A stretch of 10,659 nt of DNA from an uncultured Fusobacteriaceae bacterium (lineage in GTDB: Bacteria; Fusobacteriota; Fusobacteriia; Fusobacteriales; Fusobacteriaceae), in contig CAMTJB010000018.1 of assembly GCA_947072715.1 (NCBI GenBank), positions 1 through 10,659 of the forward strand, read 5' to 3'. The first letter of the stretch is position 1. Each line of letters opens with the position of its first letter. The notes under the pieces were generated by a model, which saw nothing but the letters and a program-made list of their open reading frames with translations, made no database searches and was not told the origin of the DNA. Made by a program: the position numbers and the translations under genes. Shown piece by piece: positions 1 through 8,223 of the stretch.

Positions 1-335
1 ATACCTTTATCTTGTAATAGCTTTTTTGTATCTTTTTTTTCCACTACATTAACTATTAATTTCATTCCACCTTCTACTATAGTAGGGTATATTACTACTG
101 AATCAATATATTCTTGACTTTTTAATGTATTATAATCTTTTAATAAATTTTCTGTTAAAAACTTATCTCCATTTTTAGTTTCCATTAATGAAGTAATTAT
201 TTCCTCTGGTATCTCTCTATTATTTGCTACTTCTATAGCAGTTATTGTAAAACCGCCTTTGCTTATTTCTAAATCTTGAGCAAATGAGAAGCTAATAAAA
301 AGAATTCCAAAAAGTATAGCTAGATACTTCCGCAT
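1..335 (-). CDS. bamA: BamA, outer membrane protein assembly factor (N-terminal part, cut by window edge)
   Basis: Only the first 111 codons lie in the window; the frame is open at the left edge, so the POTRA array and C-terminal barrel are outside. The protein starts MRKYLAILFGILFISFSFA, a classic signal peptide (two basic residues, hydrophobic core, likely cleavage between Ala19 and Gln20). The next ~85 residues read as a first POTRA-type domain: a strand with ITAIEVANNREIPEE, a helix with LLKDYNTLKSQEYIDSV and a strand with MKLIVNVVEKK. That is the beta-alpha-alpha-beta-beta pattern of Omp85 proteins. BamA is the outer-membrane channel that folds and inserts beta-barrel proteins. The ATG at 333-335 is preceded by GGAGGG at 342-347. 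The gene follows tamB after 69 nt, a neighbourhood that supports an envelope Omp85 protein. A TamA-like or other Omp85 paralogue cannot be fully excluded from the N-terminus alone. Confidence 0.85.
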   Translation of the reverse strand, partial: MRKYLAILFGILFISFSFAQDLEISKGGFTITAIEVANNREIPEEIITSLMETKNGDKFLTENLLKDYNTLKSQEYIDSVVIYPTIVEGGMKLIVNVVEKKDTKKLLQDKG

Positions 336-373
336 ATTTTTCCCTCCATCCTTATATCTAAATTGTTGTACTT

Positions 374-403
374 ATTATATACTATTTTTCTGCTTAATGT
401 AAT
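374..403 (-). promoter_or_regulatory. Probable sigma70-type promoter for bamA
   Basis: Read on the minus strand, a perfect -10 box TATAAT lies at 374-379. It is preceded by an 18-nt spacer and an ATTACA -35 box at 398-403 (four of six matches to TTGACA). The -35 box ends one base before the tamB stop codon (405-407), so the promoter fills the short tamB-bamA gap. Transcription would start near 367 and give a leader of about 30 nt carrying the bamA ribosome binding site. This would let bamA be expressed at a different level from the long upstream transcript. The call rests on sequence match only; AT-rich DNA gives chance -10 boxes, but the spacing and position are good. Confidence 0.55.
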
Positions 404-404
404 A

Positions 405-3400
405 CTATTTCTGAAAAATATCACTAAAACTATCATATTTTTTAAAAAATATAAATTTTATATAATAATTTATAGTGTCCCTTTCATCTCCACTAGCATT
501 AACAGTTTCTGAATTTGATGAGTTACTAACAACTTTATTAGCTCCTATTCCAACCGCCTTACTATTGTCGATTCTATACTCAAGCCATCCGTCGTAGCTA
601 TCAAATGAACCTCCAGAATCAGACCTAGTTCCTGGGCTAGAAGATGAATTCTGTCCATTTCCTTTTATCCCTATATTCCCAACTAGGTAAAACTTATCAT
701 ATAGATGCTTTTCTATCTGAAGTTTTGCTCCAAACGAATACTCAGAATTATTTCTATCACCTCTATTAGGATTGTTTACATTTGAATTTGTATCCATACT
801 ACTTATATCAGATGTTATTCTCAATTTTGAAAGCCCAAATATTCTTTTTATAGAGTCTGAAAAAGGTCTGAAAAATGTATTTGATAATTGACTATTTAAC
901 ACATTTTCAATTAAAAAGGACTGTGCCCCATTATTATCGTTTCGATTTCCTTTTCTATCTCCTGAGAAGAAACTTGCTAAACTTCCACTAGAAGTCTCTC
1001 TATTACTTCTTATTCTAAAATTTAATCTTCTTAATTCACCATTTAAAGATATTTCAAAACTATCTCGTGGTGTTCTAGAATACGAATCGAAAACAATAAT
1101 AGGATTAAAATTAGGGAAATAATCATTTTCTCTATTAAAAATAACCCTTCCTTGACTAATTATAAAATCATTACCATTTAATCCAAATCGTCCATCTCTT
1201 AAATCAAAAGATCCTATAAATCTTAAACGTTGACCAACTCCAGAAATTCTTCCGCCACCATTTAATTGACCTCTCACATCATCTATTATTCCCATTACTC
1301 TTTGTAAATTAATTTGTATTCCATTCACGATTTTGAAATCTAAGTTTAAATTTAAATTGTTACTAAAAGCAGGACTTGGACTTGAATTTAAATTTAAATT
1401 TAAATCTGTTTCAGCAACATTACTCCTTCTAGGACTTAATACTGTATTTCTTATATAATCTCTTACCAATCTAAATACACTAAAATTTTCTTCTACTCCT
1501 GGTATTCTTCTTAACTCCCCTTCTCTTATATAAAAACTTCCTACAAGTTTATGAGAAGCTATATTTATATCTGAATCCAATGTTAAAGATAAGTGGTCTG
1601 GATAAATATATTTTACCCCATCCATTTTTAAAGTAAAATCATAGTCTATTTTTTCATAAAAATATGGATTATTTTTTACTTCACCAATTGTAGGGAGATA
1701 AATATAACCCTTCATTTCTAATTTTCCATAGTTAACAATCCCTTTAAAATATTCTATTTCTAATTTACTTCCATTTAATAGAAAATTAAAGTTTAAATCT
1801 TGTATTTCCACTCCGTATTTAGGTACTTTTACAGATAGGTTTTGACCACTAAAAGTACCATTAGTAGCTCTATCTGTAACACTAATTGCTATTTGAGCTG
1901 TACCGTCAATACCTTCTATTCCAAAATCACTTAAAACACTATTTAAAAAATCTACCTTTATATTTTTTGAATAGATATCAATCCTATATCTACCACTTGA
2001 AAGGTTATATTCACCTAGAGCCTTTAATAAATTTCTTTCATATAAAAATCTAAATTCTTCTAACCTAATTCTATCTCTATCTCCACTTAAAGAAAGTTCG
2101 AAATTCTCAAAATTCCATCTTTTTAAAGTAATATTTCTTGCTGAAGTTTTCAATGTATAATTAGGATTTGAAAAATTTCCACTAATTACAACATCCATCT
2201 TTAAATTTCCGCTTACTTCTGCATTTTTTAATACTCTCGACAAATCTATATTATCTTCATTTAAGTCAAATCTTAATTCTCTTGTTAATAGATTAGCACT
2301 CCCTTTCAAAGCTCCTATCTTATAGTTATTTTTAATAATTTTTAAATATTCTACATTTAATATTCCATCATTTATATTTTCAGCATTATACGTTACAGAC
2401 CCTTCTAAATCTGGAAGTTTATTACCTTTAAAATAAATGCTATCAACTGTAAAATTAGTTTTTAAATTTAATCTTTTATTTTGACCATTTAAATCAAATT
2501 TACCCATAACCCTATATTTAAAGCTTCTATTTTCAGTATATTTCCATAGGGATTCTTCAATTATGTTTCCTCTAAATCTATATTCTCCTGTTAATACATT
2601 ATATTTTCCACTCATATTACTTTTTTCATTGATAAATAATCTTTCTGTAATTAATATTCCTTTTGAATATTGAAAATTACCTCTTACATTAAACTCTTCC
2701 TCTTGAGGTCCTGTTACTCTTAAGTCCCCTATATTTAAAGTTCCTTTGATGTCCTTTAAACTTCCACTAACTTTTCCTGAAGCATCTAAAATTGAAAATT
2801 TAACATTATCTATTCCTAAGTTTTCATTTCCTAGTCCATTTATTTTATAATCTAAATTTGCTATCTCTTTATTTAAGTCAATATTACCAGATAATGAAAA
2901 TAATCCGTTCCCTATTCTTTTTATATCAATAATATTTCTTCTGATTCTAAAGTTACTTTTAATTCCATTTAATTCAATATTTTTAAACTTTAGCTTTGTT
3001 ATCTCTCCATCAATCTCTAGAATATGATCTTTTCCATCATTTTTAGCTATTCCAGTTATGTTTGAAACTAACAACAAATTAGATCCATTAATATCCTGAT
3101 TTAAATTTAATAAATTAGTTTCAAATTCAAAGTTATATTTAAGATTATTTAAATCAAAATTTCCAGTAGTGTGAAATACTTCTTGATTATCTAGGTCATA
3201 AAGAGTCATGTTTTCTATCGTTCCTACATTATCAATTACTTCTCCATTCATATCACCACTTAAATTATTAGATAGATTAAAATTAAAATTTCCTTTGTAA
3301 GATACTATTTTATTCCCATTAAAATCAAAAATTAATTCATATTTTTTTTCTGATTTTTTTCCACTATAAAGATTTAATATTCTTGTTTTATACTCATAAC

Positions 3401-4853
3401 TACCTTTTGCAACTGCAAATCCAGACTTAGAATTTATTTTTATAGCTTTATCTTCAAAACCTAATTCTAATTCCCCTGTTAAGTTTTCTAAATTATAAAC
3501 AATATTACCAATACTATTTTCTAATTTAAAATCAAATTTTAGTTTATTTTTAATTCCAAATAATTCTATATCTGAATTCAATAAAGAATAAGTTAAAACA
3601 TTATTAGAATACACTAATTTATTATTTAAATTTTCAAATTCCAATCTACCCATATTTAACTTAGGTAAGTCAAAATTTATAATTACAAAAAAATCTCTAT
3701 TTCTATCTAATTTTAAATTAATATTTGTATTTTTTAAATTCCCTACCTGAAAAGGTAATTCAATATCATTTAATAATCTATACTTTGCTGCCTCTTCATA
3801 TTTCAGTTCACCTAATTTAATATTAATATTCATCTCAGAGCCACTTTCAAAATCAAGTGTAAATTCTCTATTCTTTTCAAAAAGATCAAAGTCAGCTCTC
3901 ATTTTTATAATATTCCTTAAAAAATCAACACGACCATTTACATTTTTAGCTTTTTCTAAGAAAGATTTGTAATTCACTGTTAGTCCTCTTATATCTCCAG
4001 AACCATAAAGTCCTGATGATGAGATTGTAAGATCCAAATCAGCTTTTCCATCTGAATATTCTAAATCCTCATAGTAATATGCATACTGCAGAATATTAGT
4101 ATCTAAACCAATATTTTTAGCTTTAATTGTCATACTAAAATCTTCTATATAATTTGTAAAACTATAAGATATCTCACCATCTTTATAAGGACCACTAAAT
4201 AGTAAATCAATTCCTTTTTCTTTATCAAAAGATACAAAACCATTAGTAACTGGTATATTTTTTTCTATAGGGTGTGTATATGAAAGATCTCTAAATACTG
4301 TATTTGCATTGATAGCTCTTATTATTCTAATAGGCACATTTAATCCTGCCTTTCCTGGTGAACCACTAGAGAAAGCATCCACTACATTAATATTTGAATT
4401 ATTTCTTTCAACTAAAATTTTAGCATCATAAACATCTATAGATTGCATCCAATCCATTACATTTCCATTTAAATCATATTTTAAAATAATCTTTGGTGCT
4501 TCTACAATTCTTTGACTTCTATAAGAAAGTCTAACTCCTGTAGCAACTACCTCTCCAACTTTGGAAAATTCTCTAGGTAGTTGAATATGTCTTATTGAAA
4601 AGCTAGGTTTTAGTGCTACTGTTAAAATAAAACCTACTGTTGGTCCAAGAAAAAATATTAATGAGAATAAAAAACAAGATATGAAAAAAAGAGGAGCATC
4701 TATGAATACCCTCTTTTTATATTTAATAAAAAAAGCTTTTATTTTATCCAAATAATTCTTAGTTGCATCTAAATAATTTCTATTTTTTTCTAGATAAATT
4801 TTACTTTTTTCTTTATATTTTTTGATTTTATCTTTTAAAAATTGGATATTCAC
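405..4853 (-). CDS. tamB: TamB-like (DUF490/TamB family) envelope protein, 1482 aa
   Basis: Very long AsmA-like/TamB protein, a bridge across the periplasm. Family knowledge: TamB proteins are anchored in the inner membrane, form a long hydrophobic beta groove, work with an Omp85 partner (TamA or BamA), and are implicated in phospholipid transport and outer-membrane protein assembly. Visible here: a basic helical N-terminus (residues 1-50), one membrane anchor (about 54-80), then over 1000 residues of short alternating polar/hydrophobic strands rich in Asn, Leu, Ile, Lys and Gly. The C-terminal domain (about 1080-1482) has TamB signatures such as GGGRISG, LRDGRFGLNG, SQGRVIFNREN, NPIIVFDSYSRTPRDSFEISLNGEL and SLASFFSGD. 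It ends in three amphipathic strand segments separated by Ser/Asn-rich linkers. The start is GTG (4851-4853), five bases after a perfect AGGAGG (4859-4864); the nearby ATG at 4865-4867 is out of frame and stops after five codons. It sits 37 nt after rsmG and directly before bamA, which supports an Omp85-partner role. Residues 1150-1155 come from a hexanucleotide tandem repeat. Confidence 0.88.
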   Translation of the reverse strand: MNIQFLKDKIKKYKEKSKIYLEKNRNYLDATKNYLDKIKAFFIKYKKRVFIDAPLFFISCFLFSLIFFLGPTVGFILTVALKPSFSIRHIQLPREFSKVGEVVATGVRLSYRSQRIVEAPKIILKYDLNGNVMDWMQSIDVYDAKILVERNNSNINVVDAFSSGSPGKAGLNVPIRIIRAINANTVFRDLSYTHPIEKNIPVTNGFVSFDKEKGIDLLFSGPYKDGEISYSFTNYIEDFSMTIKAKNIGLDTNILQYAYYYEDLEYSDGKADLDLTISSSGLYGSGDIRGLTVNYKSFLEKAKNVNGRVDFLRNIIKMRADFDLFEKNREFTLDFESGSEMNINIKLGELKYEEAAKYRLLNDIELPFQVGNLKNTNINLKLDRNRDFFVIINFDLPKLNMGRLEFENLNNKLVYSNNVLTYSLLNSDIELFGIKNKLKFDFKLENSIGNIVYNLENLTGELELGFEDKAIKINSKSGFAVAKGSYEYKTRILNLYSGKKSEKKYELIFDFNGNKIVSYKGNFNFNLSNNLSGDMNGEVIDNVGTIENMTLYDLDNQEVFHTTGNFDLNNLKYNFEFETNLLNLNQDINGSNLLLVSNITGIAKNDGKDHILEIDGEITKLKFKNIELNGIKSNFRIRRNIIDIKRIGNGLFSLSGNIDLNKEIANLDYKINGLGNENLGIDNVKFSILDASGKVSGSLKDIKGTLNIGDLRVTGPQEEEFNVRGNFQYSKGILITERLFINEKSNMSGKYNVLTGEYRFRGNIIEESLWKYTENRSFKYRVMGKFDLNGQNKRLNLKTNFTVDSIYFKGNKLPDLEGSVTYNAENINDGILNVEYLKIIKNNYKIGALKGSANLLTRELRFDLNEDNIDLSRVLKNAEVSGNLKMDVVISGNFSNPNYTLKTSARNITLKRWNFENFELSLSGDRDRIRLEEFRFLYERNLLKALGEYNLSSGRYRIDIYSKNIKVDFLNSVLSDFGIEGIDGTAQIAISVTDRATNGTFSGQNLSVKVPKYGVEIQDLNFNFLLNGSKLEIEYFKGIVNYGKLEMKGYIYLPTIGEVKNNPYFYEKIDYDFTLKMDGVKYIYPDHLSLTLDSDINIASHKLVGSFYIREGELRRIPGVEENFSVFRLVRDYIRNTVLSPRRSNVAETDLNLNLNSSPSPAFSNNLNLNLDFKIVNGIQINLQRVMGIIDDVRGQLNGGGRISGVGQRLRFIGSFDLRDGRFGLNGNDFIISQGRVIFNRENDYFPNFNPIIVFDSYSRTPRDSFEISLNGELRRLNFRIRSNRETSSGSLASFFSGDRKGNRNDNNGAQSFLIENVLNSQLSNTFFRPFSDSIKRIFGLSKLRITSDISSMDTNSNVNNPNRGDRNNSEYSFGAKLQIEKHLYDKFYLVGNIGIKGNGQNSSSSPGTRSDSGGSFDSYDGWLEYRIDNSKAVGIGANKVVSNSSNSETVNASGDERDTINYYIKFIFFKKYDSFSDIFQK
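1385..1405 (-). repeat. In-frame hexanucleotide tandem repeat inside tamB
   Basis: Three and a half copies of a six-base unit (TTAAAT on the coding strand) run in tandem and encode a Leu-Asn alternation just after Glu-Thr-Asp at residues 1147-1149. A second, shorter run of the same unit occurs about 50 bases away (near 1344-1358) and encodes another Leu-Asn alternation. Because the unit is six bases, a slipped copy would add or remove a Leu-Asn pair without breaking the frame. Confidence 0.75.
4746..4808 (-). repeat. Degenerate 21-bp tandem repeat (3 copies) encoding heptads at the TamB N-terminus
   Basis: Three diverged 21-bp units lie at 4746-4766, 4767-4787 and 4788-4808; on the plus strand they open with ATCCAAATAATT, ATCTAAATAATT and TTCTAGATAAAT. 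They encode successive seven-residue units with the theme Tyr-Leu-Glu/Asp. At protein level the heptad spacing extends beyond the DNA repeat: positions 6, 13, 20, 27, 34 and 41 are Leu, Tyr, Tyr, Tyr, Tyr and Phe. The repeat therefore looks like an expanded amphipathic helix or coiled coil ahead of the membrane anchor. Confidence 0.65.
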
Positions 4854-4890
4854 TTCTCCCTCCTCATTTTATTTTGTCAGTATTTTTATA

Positions 4891-5592
4891 CTATAATGGT
4901 CTTTTTAGAGGTAACCCTGTTTTTCTTGGGTATTTTCTATTAGTTGCCTCAGCTTTAACTATTATAATTATTTTTCTCTCATCTTCACAATAAGGTAATT
5001 TCAGAATTTTTTCTTCTACTATTTTTGATTTTAAAATTTCAAGAGCATTCTGAGCTTCACTTTCTTCCCCAGTACCGTTACTCTTTTGAACTAAAAATCT
5101 TCCATTAACTTCAATAAATGGAATCATATACTCTAATATAGTTGGAAGCTTTGAAACTCCTCTACATAACCCTATACTAAAGCTCTCTCTATTTTCCTCA
5201 TTAATAAATTCTTCTGCTCTAGCATTTACAACATTAACATTTTCTAAATTTAATGTTTCTTTTACAATTTCTAAAAACTTAGTTTTCTTTCCAACAGAAT
5301 CCATTAATGTAAAAGTTATATTAGGATTACAAATAGCTAAAACCATTCCTGGAAATCCAGCACCTGTTCCTATATCTAAAGCTGTTTTATCTTCAGTTTT
5401 TATAAAATTTTGTAACAGCAAAGAATCTATAAAATGCTTCTCTATAGCATCTTTAGAATCTCTAATCGCTGTTAAATTTGTATGTGAATTATAGTCTACT
5501 AGTAAATCTAAATACTTCAAAAGATTGTCTATCATCTCTTCGGTAAGATTTACTCCTATCCTTTTTATTCCCTCTTTTAAATACTCTTTCAT
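4891..5592 (-). CDS. rsmG: RsmG (GidB), 16S rRNA 7-methylguanosine methyltransferase
   Basis: SAM-dependent enzyme that makes m7G at position 527 (E. coli numbering) in the 530 loop of 16S rRNA; loss in other bacteria gives low-level streptomycin resistance (family knowledge). The 233-residue length is normal, slightly over the E. coli protein. Seen in the sequence: the family N-terminal motif HFIDSLLL (53-60), the SAM-binding loop ALDIGTGAGFPG (71-82), the acidic end of strand two, LMDS (96-99), NARAEEF (123-129), CRGVSKLPTILEY (143-155), GRFLVQK (164-170) and the typical basic tail ending in KTGLPLKRPL. The ATG at 5590-5592 lies one base after the mnmG stop codon, and its ribosome site AAGGAGA (599-605 past base 5000) lies inside the last mnmG codons. 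This implies translational coupling. The mnmG-rsmG pair is the classic gidA-gidB order. Confidence 0.95.
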   Translation of the reverse strand: MKEYLKEGIKRIGVNLTEEMIDNLLKYLDLLVDYNSHTNLTAIRDSKDAIEKHFIDSLLLQNFIKTEDKTALDIGTGAGFPGMVLAICNPNITFTLMDSVGKKTKFLEIVKETLNLENVNVVNARAEEFINEENRESFSIGLCRGVSKLPTILEYMIPFIEVNGRFLVQKSNGTGEESEAQNALEILKSKIVEEKILKLPYCEDERKIIIIVKAEATNRKYPRKTGLPLKRPL

Positions 5593-5593
5593 T

Positions 5594-7480
5594 CTAAATC
5601 TCCTTCATTTTTAAATAAACAAGTAACACTTGAATATGTGCTGGAGATACACCAGATATTCTAGAGGCTTGTCCTATGTTCATAGGTCTTACTGACTTAA
5701 GTTTATCTTTAGCTTCCTTAGGAATACTTGGAACTAAATCATAATCAAAGTTATCAGGTATTTTTTTATTCTCTAAAGTCTTGTGTTTATCTATCATAGC
5801 TAATGATTTTGAAATGTAACCAGCATATTTAACTTGAACTTCAATCTGATACTCTGTATCTTCACAATATTCACCAAGATCAAAATTTTCTATTAATTCT
5901 GCTATATACTTTATATCTTTATAAGTTATATTAGGTCTTTTTAAAATTTCAATAAGTGTAAGTCCAGATCTTATTTCAGGCTCGCCAATTCTTAAAAGAA
6001 CCTCATTAACTCTCTCATTTCTACTTCCAACAAATTGACTCTCTAATTTTTTAATTACTGCCTCAACATCATTCTTTTTTGTTTCAACTCTATCAAATTG
6101 TTCTTTTTCTAAAAGTCCAATTTCATATCCTATTTTAGAAAGTCTTAAATCAGCATTATCCTCTCTTAAAGCAAGTCTATATTCACTTCTTGCAGTAAAC
6201 ATTCTATATGGTTCATTAGTTCCCTTAGAAACTAAATCGTCTATTAATGTTCCGATATATGAATCAGCTCTATCTAAAACAACAGGCTCTTTTCCTTGAA
6301 TCTTTCTTACTGCATTTATACCTGCAATAATACCTTGAGAAGCTGCTTCTTCATATCCTGAAGTACCATTTATTTGTCCTGCTAAAAATAGATTTTCAAC
6401 TTTTTTAGTTTCCAAAGTATACTTTAACTCTTGAGGATCTACATAATCATATTCAATAGCATAAGCATATCTCATTATTTTAGCATTTTCTAACCCTTCA
6501 ATATTTCTTAGCATCTCATGCTGAACATCTGTAGGTAATGAACTTGAAAATCCACTAATATAAACTTCGTTAGTGTCATAACCCTCTTTTTCTAAAAACA
6601 GGTGATGTCTATCTTTATCTGCATATCTATAAACTTTATCCTCTATTGATGGACAATATCTTGGTCCTGTTCCTGCTATAGCCCCATTAAATAACGGTGA
6701 TCTATCTTTATTTCTTATAATAGCATCATGAACTTTTGGATTTGTATATACTACAAAACATGAAATTTGCTTTCTTCCTGCAATCTCTTCATCTTTTGTT
6801 CTATAAGAAAATCTTAACCCTTGTTCCTCTCCAGCTTGCTCTTCAACCTTAGAATAATCTATTGTTCTGGCATCTATTCTAGGAGGTGTTCCTGTTTTAA
6901 ATCTACCTAATTTTAATCCAGCCTTAGCAAGAGATAATGGTAACTCTTCTGAAGATAACTCTCCCATTCTTCCACCACTAAATTGAGATGGTCCTATATG
7001 AATTAATCCTCTCATAAAAGTTCCTGCTGCTATTATAACAGTTTTACTTCTATACTCAACACCTTCTTTTGTTTTTACCCCTATAGCTACTCCATTTTCA
7101 ACTACAACCTCTGTTACTATCCCTTGAATAGCTTGAAGATTATCACAATTTTCTATTGTTTTTTTCATTTCATTTTTATATAGTTGCTTGTCAGCTTGAG
7201 CTCTTAAAGATCTAACTGCTGGTCCTTTTTTTGTATTTAAAACTCTTATTTGAATAAAAGTTTTATCTATGTTTCTTGCAATCTCTCCTCCAAGAGCGTC
7301 AATCTCCTTAACTAAGTGAGATTTAGCCGGTCCTCCAAGAGATGGATTACATGACATCGTCCCTATATTATCTAAAGTTATTGAAAAAATTGCTGTTTGC
7401 ATTCCCATTCTTGCAGCAGCAAGTGCAGCTTCACAACCTGCATGTCCAGCTCCAACAACAATTACATCAAAATTTTGCAT
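5594..7480 (-). CDS. mnmG: MnmG (GidA), tRNA wobble-uridine carboxymethylaminomethyl-modification enzyme
   Basis: FAD-dependent enzyme that, with the GTPase MnmE, installs the (carboxymethyl)aminomethyl group at C5 of wobble U34 in tRNAs reading NNA/NNG codons. The 628-residue length is standard. Seen in the sequence: the FAD-binding [17 protein letters not shown] (10-26), [11 protein letters not shown] (40-50) with Cys44, GPAVR (86-90), TGTPPRID (196-203), [11 protein letters not shown] (272-282) with Cys276, [19 protein letters not shown] (365-383), [21 protein letters not shown] (about 424-444), the tRNA-binding region around YAGYI (552-556) and the C-terminal [13 protein letters not shown] (608-620), where MnmE contacts lie. 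Cys44 and Cys276 match the two conserved active-site cysteines. The ATG at 7478-7480 follows a perfect AGGAGG (7485-7490). The gene sits 32 nt after ktrA and one base before rsmG; its MnmE partner is not in the window. Confidence 0.97.
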   Translation of the reverse strand: MQNFDVIVVGAGHAGCEAALAAARMGMQTAIFSITLDNIGTMSCNPSLGGPAKSHLVKEIDALGGEIARNIDKTFIQIRVLNTKKGPAVRSLRAQADKQLYKNEMKKTIENCDNLQAIQGIVTEVVVENGVAIGVKTKEGVEYRSKTVIIAAGTFMRGLIHIGPSQFSGGRMGELSSEELPLSLAKAGLKLGRFKTGTPPRIDARTIDYSKVEEQAGEEQGLRFSYRTKDEEIAGRKQISCFVVYTNPKVHDAIIRNKDRSPLFNGAIAGTGPRYCPSIEDKVYRYADKDRHHLFLEKEGYDTNEVYISGFSSSLPTDVQHEMLRNIEGLENAKIMRYAYAIEYDYVDPQELKYTLETKKVENLFLAGQINGTSGYEEAASQGIIAGINAVRKIQGKEPVVLDRADSYIGTLIDDLVSKGTNEPYRMFTARSEYRLALREDNADLRLSKIGYEIGLLEKEQFDRVETKKNDVEAVIKKLESQFVGSRNERVNEVLLRIGEPEIRSGLTLIEILKRPNITYKDIKYIAELIENFDLGEYCEDTEYQIEVQVKYAGYISKSLAMIDKHKTLENKKIPDNFDYDLVPSIPKEAKDKLKSVRPMNIGQASRISGVSPAHIQVLLVYLKMKEI

Positions 7481-7512
7481 GTTTCCTCCTACCCAAAATA
7501 CATTGGTGATTA

Positions 7513-8169
7513 TTATTTAAGATTTTCTAATATTTCAGCAGTTTTTATATCAGTTATTAAAAGTAACATGTCGCCTTTTTCAATCTTTGTGTAAGCACTT
7601 GGATTTGGCTGGAATGTTTCATCTTCTTTCTTAATTCCTACTACTGTTGCGTTGTAATTTTTTCTTATTTCTGATTCAATCAACGTTTTCCCAACAAATA
7701 TTGTTGGAGCCTTTACTTCAACTAAAAGGAAATTATGTGAAAATCTAATATGTTCAATCATATTAGGTTCCATAGCAAGTTGTGCTACTCTTCTTCCCAT
7801 ATATTCCTCAGGATAAATTACCTTGGTAGCTCCTATTTTTGCTAAAACTTTTCCATGACTTTTTGTTACTGCTTTAGCAATTATTTTTTTTACCCCTAAT
7901 TCTTTTAAATTAAGAGTTATCATTATACTGGCTTCTATCTCTCCAGTACAAACAAAAGCTATATCATATTCATCTACAGCTAATTCAGATAATGCTTTAT
8001 TATCTGTAGCATCCAAAATCAATCCATTTTCAATCATTTTATTATTTATGACATCTTGAACTAATTCCCCATCTATATCAATAGCTAAAACTTCTTCTCC
8101 AGATTCATATAAAGTTTGCGCTATACTTGTACCAAATCTTCCTAATCCAATTACTAAAAATTGTTTCAT
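7513..8169 (-). CDS. ktrA: KtrA/TrkA-type cytosolic regulatory subunit of K+ uptake (RCK protein)
   Basis: Cytosolic RCK (regulator of K+ conductance) protein that assembles as a ring under a KtrB/TrkH channel and gates it in response to nucleotides. The 218-residue length means one RCK_N plus one RCK_C domain, as in KtrA and unlike the doubled E. coli TrkA. The RCK_N Rossmann fold shows [14 protein letters not shown] (4-17), the acidic AIDID (29-33) at the end of strand two, DATD (53-56), FVCTG (72-76), KKIIAKAV (94-101) and the family motif [15 protein letters not shown] (118-132). RCK_C spans about 135-217, with [15 protein letters not shown] (158-172) and KGDMLLLI (198-205). Known members bind ATP/ADP or NAD(H) in RCK_N, and some KtrA/KtrC proteins bind c-di-AMP in RCK_C; c-di-AMP binding here is inference. 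The ATG at 8167-8169 follows GGGGGA six bases upstream. The gene lies 54 nt after its membrane partner, with no terminator between. Confidence 0.93.
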   Translation of the reverse strand: MKQFLVIGLGRFGTSIAQTLYESGEEVLAIDIDGELVQDVINNKMIENGLILDATDNKALSELAVDEYDIAFVCTGEIEASIMITLNLKELGVKKIIAKAVTKSHGKVLAKIGATKVIYPEEYMGRRVAQLAMEPNMIEHIRFSHNFLLVEVKAPTIFVGKTLIESEIRKNYNATVVGIKKEDETFQPNPSAYTKIEKGDMLLLITDIKTAEILENLK

Positions 8170-8223
8170 TTTATTCCCCCAACTTTCATTTCTAACTTAC
8201 TGTAGTTGAAATTTTTTAATACT

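Noticed and set aside
4865..4880. ATG upstream of the tamB GTG as an alternative start, and a short AGTAT/ATACT hairpin in the same gap
   Set aside because: The ATG is out of frame and stops after five codons at the tamB start. The hairpin has only five AT-rich pairs and no U-tract, so it is not a credible terminator.
4872..4915. A TTACCT/TATAAA pair with an 18-nt spacer that could be a tamB promoter
   Set aside because: Both boxes are weak and most of the element lies in rsmG coding sequence; it is likely chance in AT-rich DNA.
7397..7594. A 65-codon plus-strand reading frame overlapping the start of mnmG and the end of ktrA
   Set aside because: It lies antisense to two well-supported genes, has a Ser/Cys-rich composition typical of a shadow frame, and shows no ribosome site or family resemblance.
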